DNA from: Mesobacterium pallidum
GTDB taxonomy: Bacteria; Pseudomonadota; Alphaproteobacteria; Rhodobacterales; Rhodobacteraceae
DNA length: 64,000 nt
Reading direction: 5' to 3'
Assembly (NCBI RefSeq): GCF_019966535.1
Contig: NZ_JAIMID010000005.1
Coordinates: forward strand, 1 to 64,000
Shown: positions 47,822 through 56,039 of the stretch, piece by piece
How positions within the stretch are numbered: the first letter of the stretch is position 1
Layout: each line of letters begins with the position of its first letter
The notes under the pieces: generated by a model
What the model was told of the DNA's origin: nothing
Databases searched by the model: none
The model's input: the letters and a program-made list of their open reading frames with translations, nothing else
Program-made: the position numbers and the translations under genes

Positions 47822-49117
47822 TTACCGGTGGTCGCGTTGCAGCTGGCGTTCAAGCCACTGCGAATATTGAGAGATCGAATAGCAGACGACGAAGAACAGC
47901 AGGATCGCAAAGCTCCAGAGTTCCCAGTAGACGCCGTTCCATTCGGTCGAGGCCAGGATCGGGCCGCGGATCATGCCGACCATGTCGAACATCGAGATCA
48001 CCGAGACCAGCGTCGTGTCCTTGAACAGGCCCACCGCCACGTTGACGATGCCGGGGATCGAGATCTTCAGCGCCTGCGGCAGGATGATCAGCCGCATCGA
48101 CTGGCCGTAATCGAGGCCAAGGCTGTCCGCCGCCTCGTACTGGCCGCGCGGCAGGGCGGCGAGACCGCCCCGGATCACCTCGGCGATATAGGCCGAGGCG
48201 AACATGGTGATCATGATGATCACCCGCAGCACCAGGTCGAAGTTCGTGCCCGGCGGCAGGAAGTACGCCAGCACCACGTTGGCCACGAACAGCAGCGTGA
48301 TCAGCGGCACGCCGCGGATGAACTCGATGAAGACGACGCAGATCCACTTGACGATGGGCAGGTCCGACTGGCGGCCCAGCGCCAGCAGGATGCCGATCGG
48401 CAGAGACAGAGAGATACAGACCGTGCCAAGGATCAGGTTCAGCATGAACCCGCCCAGGTCACGGCTTGGCACCGGCTCAAGCGCGATCACGCCCTCGGCC
48501 GCGCCGACAAGAAACCCGCCGGCCCACCAGGTGACCAGCGCCCCGACCACGGCGAGGGCCGCGCCGCCGGCAAAGCTTTGCCGTTCCACCTGCTTGAACA
48601 ACAGGTAGCCGACGACAAAGCCCAGCAGACCCACAAGCGGCGCAAAGATCGTGCCGCCCCAGATCAGCCAGAAGCCGACGAAGGGATAGAGCCCGGTAAA
48701 GATCAGCATTTTGCGCGGCGCCTTGGGGTAGAGCACCGGCGCGACCGCGACCAGCAGCAGGACAAAGGCCAGGGTCGGCCGCCAGTACTGGTCGTTCGGG
48801 TAGGCCACACCGAACAGCAGCTGGTTCCAGCGCTCGGTCAGGACGGCGAAGCAGCCGCCCGTGGCGCCGTCCAGCACCTCGCGGCAGGTGGCCAGCGAAT
48901 CGGCGTTCCAGATGCCGCCCAGGAACCAGGGCAGCGACCCCGACAGCAGCCGGAAGATGATGTAGACCGCGACGAGGGTCAGGATCGTGTTGAACCAGCC
49001 CGAGAACAGGTTCTCGCGCATCCACTTGACCGCCCCGGCCTCGGAGGCCGGCGGCGGCTGCTGCGGCAGCATCGTGTCGCGCACGTAGGCGACGGCATGT
49101 GCGTGGGTGTCAGACAT
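47822..49117 (-). CDS. bztC: Amino-acid ABC transporter permease BztC-type
   Basis: A 431-residue His/Glu/Gln/Arg/opine-family permease with an extended N-terminus, as in BztC/AapM. Several helices precede the core permease domain. The conserved EAA-type loop is EAADSLGLDYGQSMRLIILPQ. It lies one base from bztB and 12 from bztD in the same direction. Confidence 0.93.
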   Translation of the reverse strand: MSDTHAHAVAYVRDTMLPQQPPPASEAGAVKWMRENLFSGWFNTILTLVAVYIIFRLLSGSLPWFLGGIWNADSLATCREVLDGATGGCFAVLTERWNQLLFGVAYPNDQYWRPTLAFVLLLVAVAPVLYPKAPRKMLIFTGLYPFVGFWLIWGGTIFAPLVGLLGFVVGYLLFKQVERQSFAGGAALAVVGALVTWWAGGFLVGAAEGVIALEPVPSRDLGGFMLNLILGTVCISLSLPIGILLALGRQSDLPIVKWICVVFIEFIRGVPLITLLFVANVVLAYFLPPGTNFDLVLRVIIMITMFASAYIAEVIRGGLAALPRGQYEAADSLGLDYGQSMRLIILPQALKISIPGIVNVAVGLFKDTTLVSVISMFDMVGMIRGPILASTEWNGVYWELWSFAILLFFVVCYSISQYSQWLERQLQRDHR

Positions 49118-49118
49118 C

Positions 49119-50333
49119 TCAGCGCTCCCTCATCCGCACGGCATTGTTGTAGGCGTTCATGATGGCCGAGATGGCCAGGCTGATCGCCAGGTAGAAGGTC
49201 ATCAGCAAGAGCACCGATTCGATGGCCCGGCCGGTCTGGTTCAGCGTGATGCCGCCCAGCGTGCCCGTCAGGTCCATGTAGCCCACCGCGATGGCGAGCG
49301 ACGAGTTCTTGGTCAGGTTCAGGTATTGCGAGATCAGCGGCGGCACGATCACCCGCAGCGCCTGCGGCAGCACGACCAGGTTCATGATCCGGCCCGGGCG
49401 CAGGCCCAGCGAGGCGGCGGCCTCGGTCTGGCCCTTGCTGACGGCAAGGATGCCGGCGCGCACGTTCTCGGCGATGAAGGCCGCGGTGTAGATCGACAGC
49501 GCGAACCACAGCGAGATCAGCGAGTTGCGCATGAAGATCCCGCCCTGGAAGTTGAACCCGGCAAGGGCCGGGTATTCCAGGCTGATCGGCCGGCCAAGCA
49601 GGAAGAACACCAGCAGGGTCGGCACGAAGAACAGGCCGACCGACGGCCAGAGCGTCTTGATGACCCGGCCCTCGGCGTAAAGCTTCTTGGTCGCGTAGCG
49701 CTTGAGGCCGAAGATGCCGATGATCGAGGCGATGAAGACCGCGACCACGATCCAGCCGCCCGGCCCGAAGATCGGCAGCGGCGCGTAGAAGCCCCGGCCG
49801 GTAAAGGCGAAGCTGCCCCAGACCATCGAGGCGGTCGCATCATCCCCGCGGAAGTCGCGCGGCTGCGGCAGCACGGCGACAAAGATCGCCATGATCACGA
49901 GGATCCAGATCAGCACCGGCACGTTGCGGAAGATTTCGACATAGACCGCCATCAGCTTGCTGACGAGCCAGTTGTTCGACAGGCGCAGCACGCCGACGAC
50001 CACGCCGATCACCGTGGCGGTGATGCAGCCCAGCACCGCCACCAGCAGCGTGTTCAGCACGCCGACGACCGAGGCACGCCAGTGGGTCGACTGGCTGGTA
50101 TATTCGATCAGGCGCTGGTTGATGTCGTAATTCGCGGGCTCCCCAAGGAACCCGTAGCTGAAATTCAGGCCCGCGGCCCGCAGGTTGTTGACCAGGTTGT
50201 AGCCCAGCCACGAGAAGGCGGCGATCAGCAGAAGCAGAGCTATGAGCTGAAAGGTGAGCGACCGGTAACGGGTGTCGTAGATCAGTTGCGAAAACTGGAA
50301 CGAACCCGACGGCGGGTCGGAGACTGAAGTCAT
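49119..50333 (-). CDS. bztB: Amino-acid ABC transporter permease BztB-type
   Basis: A 404-residue permease of the same family as BztC, forming the heterodimeric membrane channel. The EAA loop is EAAASLGLRPGRIMNLVVLPQ. The large periplasmic/insert region between the first helix and the permease core is typical for BztB/AapQ. It is separated from bztA by a terminator-like hairpin. Confidence 0.93.
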   Translation of the reverse strand: MTSVSDPPSGSFQFSQLIYDTRYRSLTFQLIALLLLIAAFSWLGYNLVNNLRAAGLNFSYGFLGEPANYDINQRLIEYTSQSTHWRASVVGVLNTLLVAVLGCITATVIGVVVGVLRLSNNWLVSKLMAVYVEIFRNVPVLIWILVIMAIFVAVLPQPRDFRGDDATASMVWGSFAFTGRGFYAPLPIFGPGGWIVVAVFIASIIGIFGLKRYATKKLYAEGRVIKTLWPSVGLFFVPTLLVFFLLGRPISLEYPALAGFNFQGGIFMRNSLISLWFALSIYTAAFIAENVRAGILAVSKGQTEAAASLGLRPGRIMNLVVLPQALRVIVPPLISQYLNLTKNSSLAIAVGYMDLTGTLGGITLNQTGRAIESVLLLMTFYLAISLAISAIMNAYNNAVRMRER

Positions 50334-50445
50334 GCTGTCATCCCTGTGTGAGCCTTGGTCCGGCCGATCGGCGGGTTTGCCCGCTCTGTCTCGCCGGTGG
50401 CTGCGTTTTTATGAAGTGGTCCGGAAAGGCCCCCGGACAAAAGCT

Positions 50446-50477
50446 GAAAGGGGCGCGGTGTGATCCGCGCCCCTTTC
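50446..50477 (-). terminator. Terminator-like hairpin between bztA and bztB
   Basis: GAAAGGGGCGCGG / CCGCGCCCCTTTC, perfect 13-base arms with a 6-base loop, seven bases after the bztA stop on the minus strand and followed by AGCTTTTG. A partial terminator or mRNA-stabilising element would give more binding protein than permease, as is usual for ABC uptake operons. Confidence 0.75.
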
Positions 50478-50484
50478 GTGTTCC

Positions 50485-51501
50485 TCAGCGGAACGGCGGG
50501 CTGTAGAGCAGGCCGCCGTCGGTCCACTGCGCGTTCAGGCCGCGCGCCAAGCCGATCGGGGTCGATTCGCCGATGTTCTTGGCGAACAGTTCACCGTAGT
50601 TGCCGCCGGCCATGATGGCCTTCTTGGCCCAGTCGGCCTCGAGCCCCATCATCTCGCCCAGGTTGCCGGCCGAGCCTAGCAGGCGGTTGATTTCCGGGTT
50701 GTCGGTGCCGGCCGACAGTTCCTCGACGTTGGCCGAGGTCACGCCGTATTCCTCGGCCGCGATCAGCGCGTTCAGCGTCCAGCGGACCACATCGCCCCAC
50801 TCGCTGTCGCCATGGCGGACAAGCGGGCCCAACGGCTCTTTCGAGATGATCTCGGGCAGGATGATATGCGCCGACGGGTCTTCGAACGCGGCGCGGGTGG
50901 CCGCGAGGCCCGACGCGTCGGTCGTGTAGACGTCACAGGCACCTTCCAGGTACAGCGGCTGCGCCTCTGCGTTGGTCTCGATCGGAACCGGCTCGTAGCT
51001 GATGTTGTTGATGCGGAAGAAATCCGCCAGGTTCAGCTCGGTCGTGGTGCCGGTCTGGATGCAGACCGTGGCGCCGTCGAGTTCCTTGGCCGAGCTCACG
51101 CCCAGCTCTTTCGGGACCATGAAGCCCTGGCCGTCGTAGTAGTTCACGCCGACGAATTCGAACTTGAGGTCGACGTCGCGCGAGAAGGTCCAGGTGGTGT
51201 TCCGGGCCAGCATGTCGATCTCGCCCGAGGCGAGCGCGGTGAAGCGGGTCTTGCCGGTGGTCGGTACGAATTCGACGGCCATCGGGTCACCCAGCACGGC
51301 CGCGGCGACGGCACGGCAGACGCCAACGTCGAACCCGTCCCAGTTGCCGTTCGCGTCGGGCGCCGCAAAGCCGACCAGACCGGTCGTCACGCCGCAGTTC
51401 AGCTTGCCGCGCGCTTTGACATCGTCAAGCGTCGCTGCAGCCGCTGCGCCTGCCGAAAGGGCAGCAACCGCCAGCGTGCCAAGGAGTACGGATTTCTTCA
51501 T
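50485..51501 (-). CDS. bztA: Amino-acid ABC transporter substrate-binding protein
   Basis: A 338-residue periplasmic binding protein with a signal peptide (MKKSVLLGTLAVAALSAGAA AAA). Typical family sequence includes LNCGVTTGLVGFAAPD, WDGFDVGVCRAVAAAVLGD and MLARNTTWTFSRD. It captures Glu/Gln/Asp/Asn for BztBCD by homology with R. capsulatus. AGAGGT precedes the ATG at 51501. It is the first gene of the operon. The leader just upstream contains two small hairpins (GCCTC-GGAAAA-GAGGC and CCGGCC-GTTG-GGCCGG on the minus strand). Confidence 0.94.
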   Translation of the reverse strand: MKKSVLLGTLAVAALSAGAAAAATLDDVKARGKLNCGVTTGLVGFAAPDANGNWDGFDVGVCRAVAAAVLGDPMAVEFVPTTGKTRFTALASGEIDMLARNTTWTFSRDVDLKFEFVGVNYYDGQGFMVPKELGVSSAKELDGATVCIQTGTTTELNLADFFRINNISYEPVPIETNAEAQPLYLEGACDVYTTDASGLAATRAAFEDPSAHIILPEIISKEPLGPLVRHGDSEWGDVVRWTLNALIAAEEYGVTSANVEELSAGTDNPEINRLLGSAGNLGEMMGLEADWAKKAIMAGGNYGELFAKNIGESTPIGLARGLNAQWTDGGLLYSPPFR

Positions 51502-51685
51502 GTTTACCTCTTCCTGATGTGTCGCCTCTTTTCCGAGGCTTTTCGTCCGGCCCAACGGCCGGGTTTAACGCCAAAAACGGCCAAAGCCGCCGTCAACTCA
51601 AGAATTGTGGTCAGAGACGCCGGGGATCGTCAAGGGAGTCCGGGGGGAAAATGACCAAAGGTTAGGCAGAAAGCGACATGCGCCG

Positions 51686-52414
51686 TCAGATTTCGGGCAG
51701 CGTCTTGCCGCGAACGAGGTCGAGGAATCGCTTGGCCTGCAGGAACTCGCCGCGCTTGTAGGCCGCTGTTTCCGCGGCCTCTTCGTCGATGCCCCATTGC
51801 TCGGCCTGCCAGTCCTCGTCGACGCGGCTGAGGTCCCAGATCTCTTGCGCCGGGGCCACGTCGCGGGCCGCGGCCAGCCCGAGCACGAGAGAGCCGCTCA
51901 TGGCCACGAGATCGTGAAGCGCCGCAAGCTCGAACGGATCGTGTTCATGGACGATCTCGCGCAGGCGGGCGGTGCTGGTCTCGGGCTGGGCGATGTGCAT
52001 GACACCGCGTCCGACGTTCAGCGGCGCGCCCAGCGCACGCGCGGCCCAGTCCAGCAGCGGGTCCCAGGCCGCGGCCTGGCGCGCGACCAGCTCGTCAGGG
52101 GTCTCGGCGCGGTAGCACAGCAGGTCCGTGCCGCCGTAGTCGGCCAGCATGTCCGCGACCTCGGCGCACTGCACGGCGACCTTGTCGAGCGCGGAATTGG
52201 CCGTGCGCGTGCAGGGCATGGTGCCGGGATCGACCTCGCCCTCCTGCGCGTCCCATTCGGCGGCGATGGCCGCGGCCAGGGCGGCCGAGGGCAGCGTCAG
52301 CGCGGTCTTGGCCGGGGTCCTGAGCGGCCGCCCGTCCAGCCGCACGGCAAAGCCCTCCGCCTCGGGCACGACCTCGGCCGCTGTCCAGAACCGCTTGCGC
52401 TTCCACTCGCTCAT
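51686..52414 (-). CDS. ATP12 family chaperone protein
   Basis: A 242-residue homologue of mitochondrial ATP12, the assembly factor for the alpha subunit of F1-ATPase; alphaproteobacteria are the bacterial group that carries it. Features are KRFWTAAEVVPEAEGFAVRL, the GRPLRTPAKTALTLPS segment, and ADYGGTDLLCYRAETPDELV. It is the last gene in a chain with HAD and rluC-like genes and overlaps the HAD gene by four bases. Confidence 0.92.
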   Translation of the reverse strand: MSEWKRKRFWTAAEVVPEAEGFAVRLDGRPLRTPAKTALTLPSAALAAAIAAEWDAQEGEVDPGTMPCTRTANSALDKVAVQCAEVADMLADYGGTDLLCYRAETPDELVARQAAAWDPLLDWAARALGAPLNVGRGVMHIAQPETSTARLREIVHEHDPFELAALHDLVAMSGSLVLGLAAARDVAPAQEIWDLSRVDEDWQAEQWGIDEEAAETAAYKRGEFLQAKRFLDLVRGKTLPEI

Positions 52415-53082
52415 GCCTGCCCCCAGATGCCGGAAAGGACGCCGGGCAGCTCGGCCCAGTCGTCCAGGATCGCCTCGGCCGCGCCCAGCGCGCCGCGATC
52501 GTGATAGCCCCAGGACACGCCGATCGGCCGGATGCCGGCGGCGCGTCCCATCTCCATGTCGAAACTCGTATCGCCGATGATGACGGCCCGCGCCGAATCG
52601 GTGATGCCACCCTCGGCCATGGCCGCGTGCAACATCGACGGATGCGGCTTGGACGGGTGATCGTCGGCGCATTGCAGCGTGAGGAAGCGGTCCCGCAGGC
52701 CCAGCTGGTCCATCAGCGCGTCGAGGCCGCGCCGCGACTTGCCCGTGGCCACGCCCAGCAGCGTTTCGGGCTCGGCATGCAGCGCCTCGATCATGGCCAG
52801 CGTGCCGGGGTAGAGCACCGGCGCGACCTGGCTTGCGCGCAGGTGCTGGTAGTGGCGCTTGTAGCCCTCGGCGATCACGCCCTGCGTGGCGGGATCGAGA
52901 TCGGGCGCCAGCCGGGCCACGGCCAGTGGCAGGCTCAGCCCCACGACGCCCAGGATCACCTCGCGCGCGGGTGTTTCCTGCCCGGCGGCGGCAAAGCCTG
53001 CCGCCATGCTCTGGGTGATGTCGGCCTGGCTGTCGACCAGCGTGCCGTCCACGTCGAAGATGACCAGCCGCAGGTCGCTCAT
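52411..53082 (-). CDS. HAD family hydrolase
   Basis: A 223-residue HAD-superfamily phosphatase of the phosphoglycolate-phosphatase-like type. Motif I is VIFDVDGTLVDS with the nucleophile Asp10 and Asp12. A cap domain follows. Motif II falls near VATGKS, motif III near KPHPSM, and motif IV is VIIGDTSFDMEMG. The substrate is not known. It overlaps both neighbours by four bases. Confidence 0.9.
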   Translation of the reverse strand: MSDLRLVIFDVDGTLVDSQADITQSMAAGFAAAGQETPAREVILGVVGLSLPLAVARLAPDLDPATQGVIAEGYKRHYQHLRASQVAPVLYPGTLAMIEALHAEPETLLGVATGKSRRGLDALMDQLGLRDRFLTLQCADDHPSKPHPSMLHAAMAEGGITDSARAVIIGDTSFDMEMGRAAGIRPIGVSWGYHDRGALGAAEAILDDWAELPGVLSGIWGQA

Positions 53083-54128
53083 ACCAGGCTCTCGAACGGG
53101 TCGTCCGCCGCCAGCGTCTCGTCCCAGCCCAGGGTTTCCCAGGTTTCGGCCATGTGGGACGGCATCGGCGCGATGATGGTCACCGCCTTTTTCGTGATCG
53201 GGTGGACGAAGGCCATGCTGCGCGCATGCAGGTGCATCTTGCGGCTGATGATCCCGCCCAGCTGCGCGCCCCAGCCGTCGCCCATGTTCTCCTGCCCGGA
53301 CCCGCCGTACTTGCCGTCGCCGATGATCGGGTGGCCGATCTCGGCCATGTGCGCGCGCAGCTGGTGCGTGCGGCCCGTCACCGGCTCGAGCGCAACCCAG
53401 GACGCGCGGCTGGCCACCCGGTAAAGCGTCGCATAGCGCGTCAGCGCGCGCTTGGCGCCGGGGGTGCTGTCCATGTCGCGCGGGTGCACGGCCTGCATCC
53501 TTTCGCCCTCGCCGCCCTTGCCGTGACCGGGCGCCTTGACGAGGCCATAGCGGATCTCGCCCAGGTAGGGCGTCGGCACACCGGCGACCAGCGCCCAGTA
53601 GATCTTGCGCGTCTGCTTGTGACGCAGCGCGTCGGTCAGCCCCTTGGCGACCTCGCGCGTGCGCGCAAGCAGCAGGATGCCCGAGGTGTCCTTGTCCAGC
53701 CGGTGCACCAGCCGCGGCTTGTCCTCGGCCCCGAAGCGCAGCGCCTCGGCCAGGGCATCGACATGGCGATCCCCCTGCCCCGAGCCGCCCTGCGTCGGCA
53801 GGCCCGCCGGCTTGTTGATCGCGATGATGTGGTCGTCCTTCCACAGCACGGCGGATTGCATCATCTTCTCGTCGGCGGCGCTGATCTTGGCCTTGCCCTC
53901 GGGCTTGGGCTTGGCGCCGGGCTCGGGCAGCGGCGGAATGCGCACCTCCTGGCCCACCTCGACCCGGGTCGCGGCCTTGACCCGCCCGCCATCGACGCGG
54001 ATCTCGCCCTTGCGGCACATCTTTTCGATCATGCCCTGGCCAAGATGCGGGAAATGCCGCTTGAGCCAGCGGTCGATGCGCTGGTCGCCGTCCCCCGGCC
54101 CCACGGTGATGGTCTGGACCCGGCTCAT
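53079..54128 (-). CDS. RluA family pseudouridine synthase (RluC/RluD type)
   Basis: A 349-residue large-subunit rRNA pseudouridine synthase. An N-terminal S4 RNA-binding domain covers about residues 16-75. The catalytic motif is RLVHRLDKDTSGILLLART, with the active aspartate in HRLDKDTSG. GRTHQLRAHMAEIGHPIIGD lies near the C-terminus. Whether it acts as RluC or RluD cannot be decided here. It overlaps crcB and the HAD gene by four bases each. Confidence 0.92.
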   Translation of the reverse strand: MSRVQTITVGPGDGDQRIDRWLKRHFPHLGQGMIEKMCRKGEIRVDGGRVKAATRVEVGQEVRIPPLPEPGAKPKPEGKAKISAADEKMMQSAVLWKDDHIIAINKPAGLPTQGGSGQGDRHVDALAEALRFGAEDKPRLVHRLDKDTSGILLLARTREVAKGLTDALRHKQTRKIYWALVAGVPTPYLGEIRYGLVKAPGHGKGGEGERMQAVHPRDMDSTPGAKRALTRYATLYRVASRASWVALEPVTGRTHQLRAHMAEIGHPIIGDGKYGGSGQENMGDGWGAQLGGIISRKMHLHARSMAFVHPITKKAVTIIAPMPSHMAETWETLGWDETLAADDPFESLV

Positions 54129-54502
54129 GCGATGACACTCCGTGCAAGGATCAGGCCGGCAAACAGCGCGGCCAGGGAAAGGACGACCGAAGCGGTCACG
54201 TAGGTGGCGGCCAGCCCGACCGCGCCACGTTCATACAGCGTGATGGCGTCGAGCGAGAAGGCCGAGAAGGTGGTGAACCCCCCCAGCAGCCCGGTCATCA
54301 GGAACGGCGCGTAGCGGTTGGCGCCGAAATGGCCCAGCAGCACGACGATGCCGCCCATCAGGAACGACCCGACGACGTTGACGGTAAGCGTGCCGTAAGG
54401 AAAGCCATGCCCCATCACCCGCACGGCCGCGAGGCCGGTCAGGTAGCGCGCCGTCGCGCCCAGGGCACCGCCCAGCGCCACGTATATCAGGGTGAGGGAC
54501 AT
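54125..54502 (-). CDS. crcB: Fluoride efflux channel CrcB/FluC
   Basis: A 125-residue four-helix membrane protein that forms dual-topology dimeric fluoride channels. Diagnostic segments are GGALGATARYLTGLAA, GTLTVNVVGSFLMG and the GLLGGFTTFSAFSLD region lining the pore. The upstream 220 bases do not show a fluoride riboswitch that I can recognise. It overlaps the pseudouridine synthase gene by four bases. Confidence 0.93.
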   Translation of the reverse strand: MSLTLIYVALGGALGATARYLTGLAAVRVMGHGFPYGTLTVNVVGSFLMGGIVVLLGHFGANRYAPFLMTGLLGGFTTFSAFSLDAITLYERGAVGLAATYVTASVVLSLAALFAGLILARSVIA

Positions 54503-54572
54503 GGGCGTTCCCTTCCACCCCGCGCTGAACTTGTCAAGCGGGCCGGGGGTCTGGGTCGGCTGGCCAAGGGCT

Positions 54573-54598
54573 TCCTCCTCCCCGCGCGGGGAGGAGGA
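54573..54598. terminator. 26-base perfect palindrome after rarA
   Basis: TCCTCCTCCCCGC followed at once by its reverse complement, a 26-base palindrome without a spacer, in the 226-base gap between rarA (ending at 54729) and crcB (starting at 54502). It could fold as a hairpin terminator for rarA; no T-run follows. It could also be a dispersed repeat. Confidence 0.45.
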
Positions 54599-54728
54599 CA
54601 GGAGGAGGGGCGCGCAGTCGTGTCTTGCGCATCGCGCAAGGCCGCAATCGAACCTGTGTCTGCGCGCCAGCGCAGTCCGATAGGTCCGGGGCGGCGCATC
54701 AGCCCGAATGGGCTGCCTCGCGGCGGGG

Positions 54729-56039
54729 TCAGCTTTGCCGCTTGACCCGGAGCCGGGCGAAATACTCCACCCGCTTCTTCATCTCGCGCTCGTAGCCGCG
54801 ATCCACCGGCGTGTAGAAGACCGGGCGCGACATGTCCTCGGGGAAGTAATCCTGCCCCGAGAACGCATCCTCGGCGTCGTGGTCATAGGCATAGCCCTCG
54901 CCGTAGCCCTGTTCCTTCATCAGCCCGGTGGGGGCGTTCAGGATATGCTTGGGCGGCGGGGCGCTGCCCGTCTCCTTCGCCCGTTTCCGCGCCGCCTTGT
55001 AGGCGACGTAAACCGCGTTCGACTTGGGCGCCAGCGCCAGGTAGACCACCGATTGCGCCAGCGCCAGCTCGCCCTCGGGGCTACCGAGCCGTTCGTAGGT
55101 GTTCCAGGCGTCGATGCAGATCGCCTGCGCCTGCGGATCGGCAAGGCCGATGTCCTCGACCGCCATGCGCGTCAGCCGCCGGGCCAGGAAGCGCGGGTCC
55201 TCGCCACCCTCCAGCATCCGCGCGAACCAGTATAGCGCCGCATCCGGGTCGCTGCCGCGCACCGATTTGTGCAGCGCCGAGATCAGGTTGTAATGCCCGT
55301 CGCCGGACTTGTCGTATTGCGCCGCCCGCCGCATCAGGCGGCTGGTCAGCTCGGCCGTCCCCAGCTTGCCCTTGCCCTTCCAGGCCATCACCTGCTCGAT
55401 CAGGTTGAGCAGCGCCCGCCCGTCCCCGTCCGCCATCTCGAGCAGCGATTCGCGCGCGTGACCGTCCAGCGGCAGCGCGCGCTCCAGCTCGCGCTCGGCC
55501 CGTTGCGCCAGCCGCTCGAGGTCCGCGAGGTCCAGCCGTTCCAGCACCAGCACCTGCGCGCGGCTCAGCACGGCGGCGTTCAGCTCGAACGACGGGTTCT
55601 CGGTCGTGGCGCCGACCAGCAGGATCGTCCCGTCCTCCATATGCGGCAGGAACCCGTCCTGCTGCGCCTTGTTGAAGCGGTGGATCTCGTCGACGAAAAG
55701 CAGCGTGCCCTGGCCTTGTCGGCGGCGCAGCTTGGCCGCCTCGAACACCTTGCGCAGCTCGGGCACGCCGGTGAAAATCGCGCTGATCTGCACGAAATGC
55801 AGGTCGGTCACGTCGGCCAGCAGCCGCGCGATCGTGGTCTTGCCCACCCCCGGCGGCCCCCAGAGGATCAGCGACCCCAGCGAGCCCGCCGCCAGCATCG
55901 TCCCGAGCGGCGCCTCGGGCCCCAGCACCTGTTCCTGGCCGATCACCTCGGACAGCGCCTTGGGGCGCAGCCGGTCGGCCAGGGGGCGCGGGCCGCTGCC
56001 CTGGCCTTCGCCCTCGAGCGTATCGAAGAGATCGGCCAT
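54729..56039 (-). CDS. rarA: Replication-associated recombination protein RarA (MgsA)
   Basis: A 436-residue AAA+ ATPase of the RarA/MgsA/WRNIP1 family, which acts at stalled forks. Features are RPKALSEVIGQEQVLG, Walker A WGPPGVGKTTIARLLA, Walker B LLFVDEIHRFNKAQQDG, sensor 1 VGATTENPSFEL, and the C-terminal tetramerisation domain (ISALHKSVRGSDPDAALYW). Its ATG overlaps the stop of the Deg-type protease gene (TGATG). Confidence 0.95.
   Translation of the reverse strand: MADLFDTLEGEGQGSGPRPLADRLRPKALSEVIGQEQVLGPEAPLGTMLAAGSLGSLILWGPPGVGKTTIARLLADVTDLHFVQISAIFTGVPELRKVFEAAKLRRRQGQGTLLFVDEIHRFNKAQQDGFLPHMEDGTILLVGATTENPSFELNAAVLSRAQVLVLERLDLADLERLAQRAERELERALPLDGHARESLLEMADGDGRALLNLIEQVMAWKGKGKLGTAELTSRLMRRAAQYDKSGDGHYNLISALHKSVRGSDPDAALYWFARMLEGGEDPRFLARRLTRMAVEDIGLADPQAQAICIDAWNTYERLGSPEGELALAQSVVYLALAPKSNAVYVAYKAARKRAKETGSAPPPKHILNAPTGLMKEQGYGEGYAYDHDAEDAFSGQDYFPEDMSRPVFYTPVDRGYEREMKKRVEYFARLRVKRQS

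Noticed and set aside
54125..54728. Fluoride riboswitch upstream of crcB
   Set aside because: I looked for the conserved fluoride-aptamer pseudoknot sequence in the 226-base gap and did not see it; only a CCTCC-rich palindrome is present.
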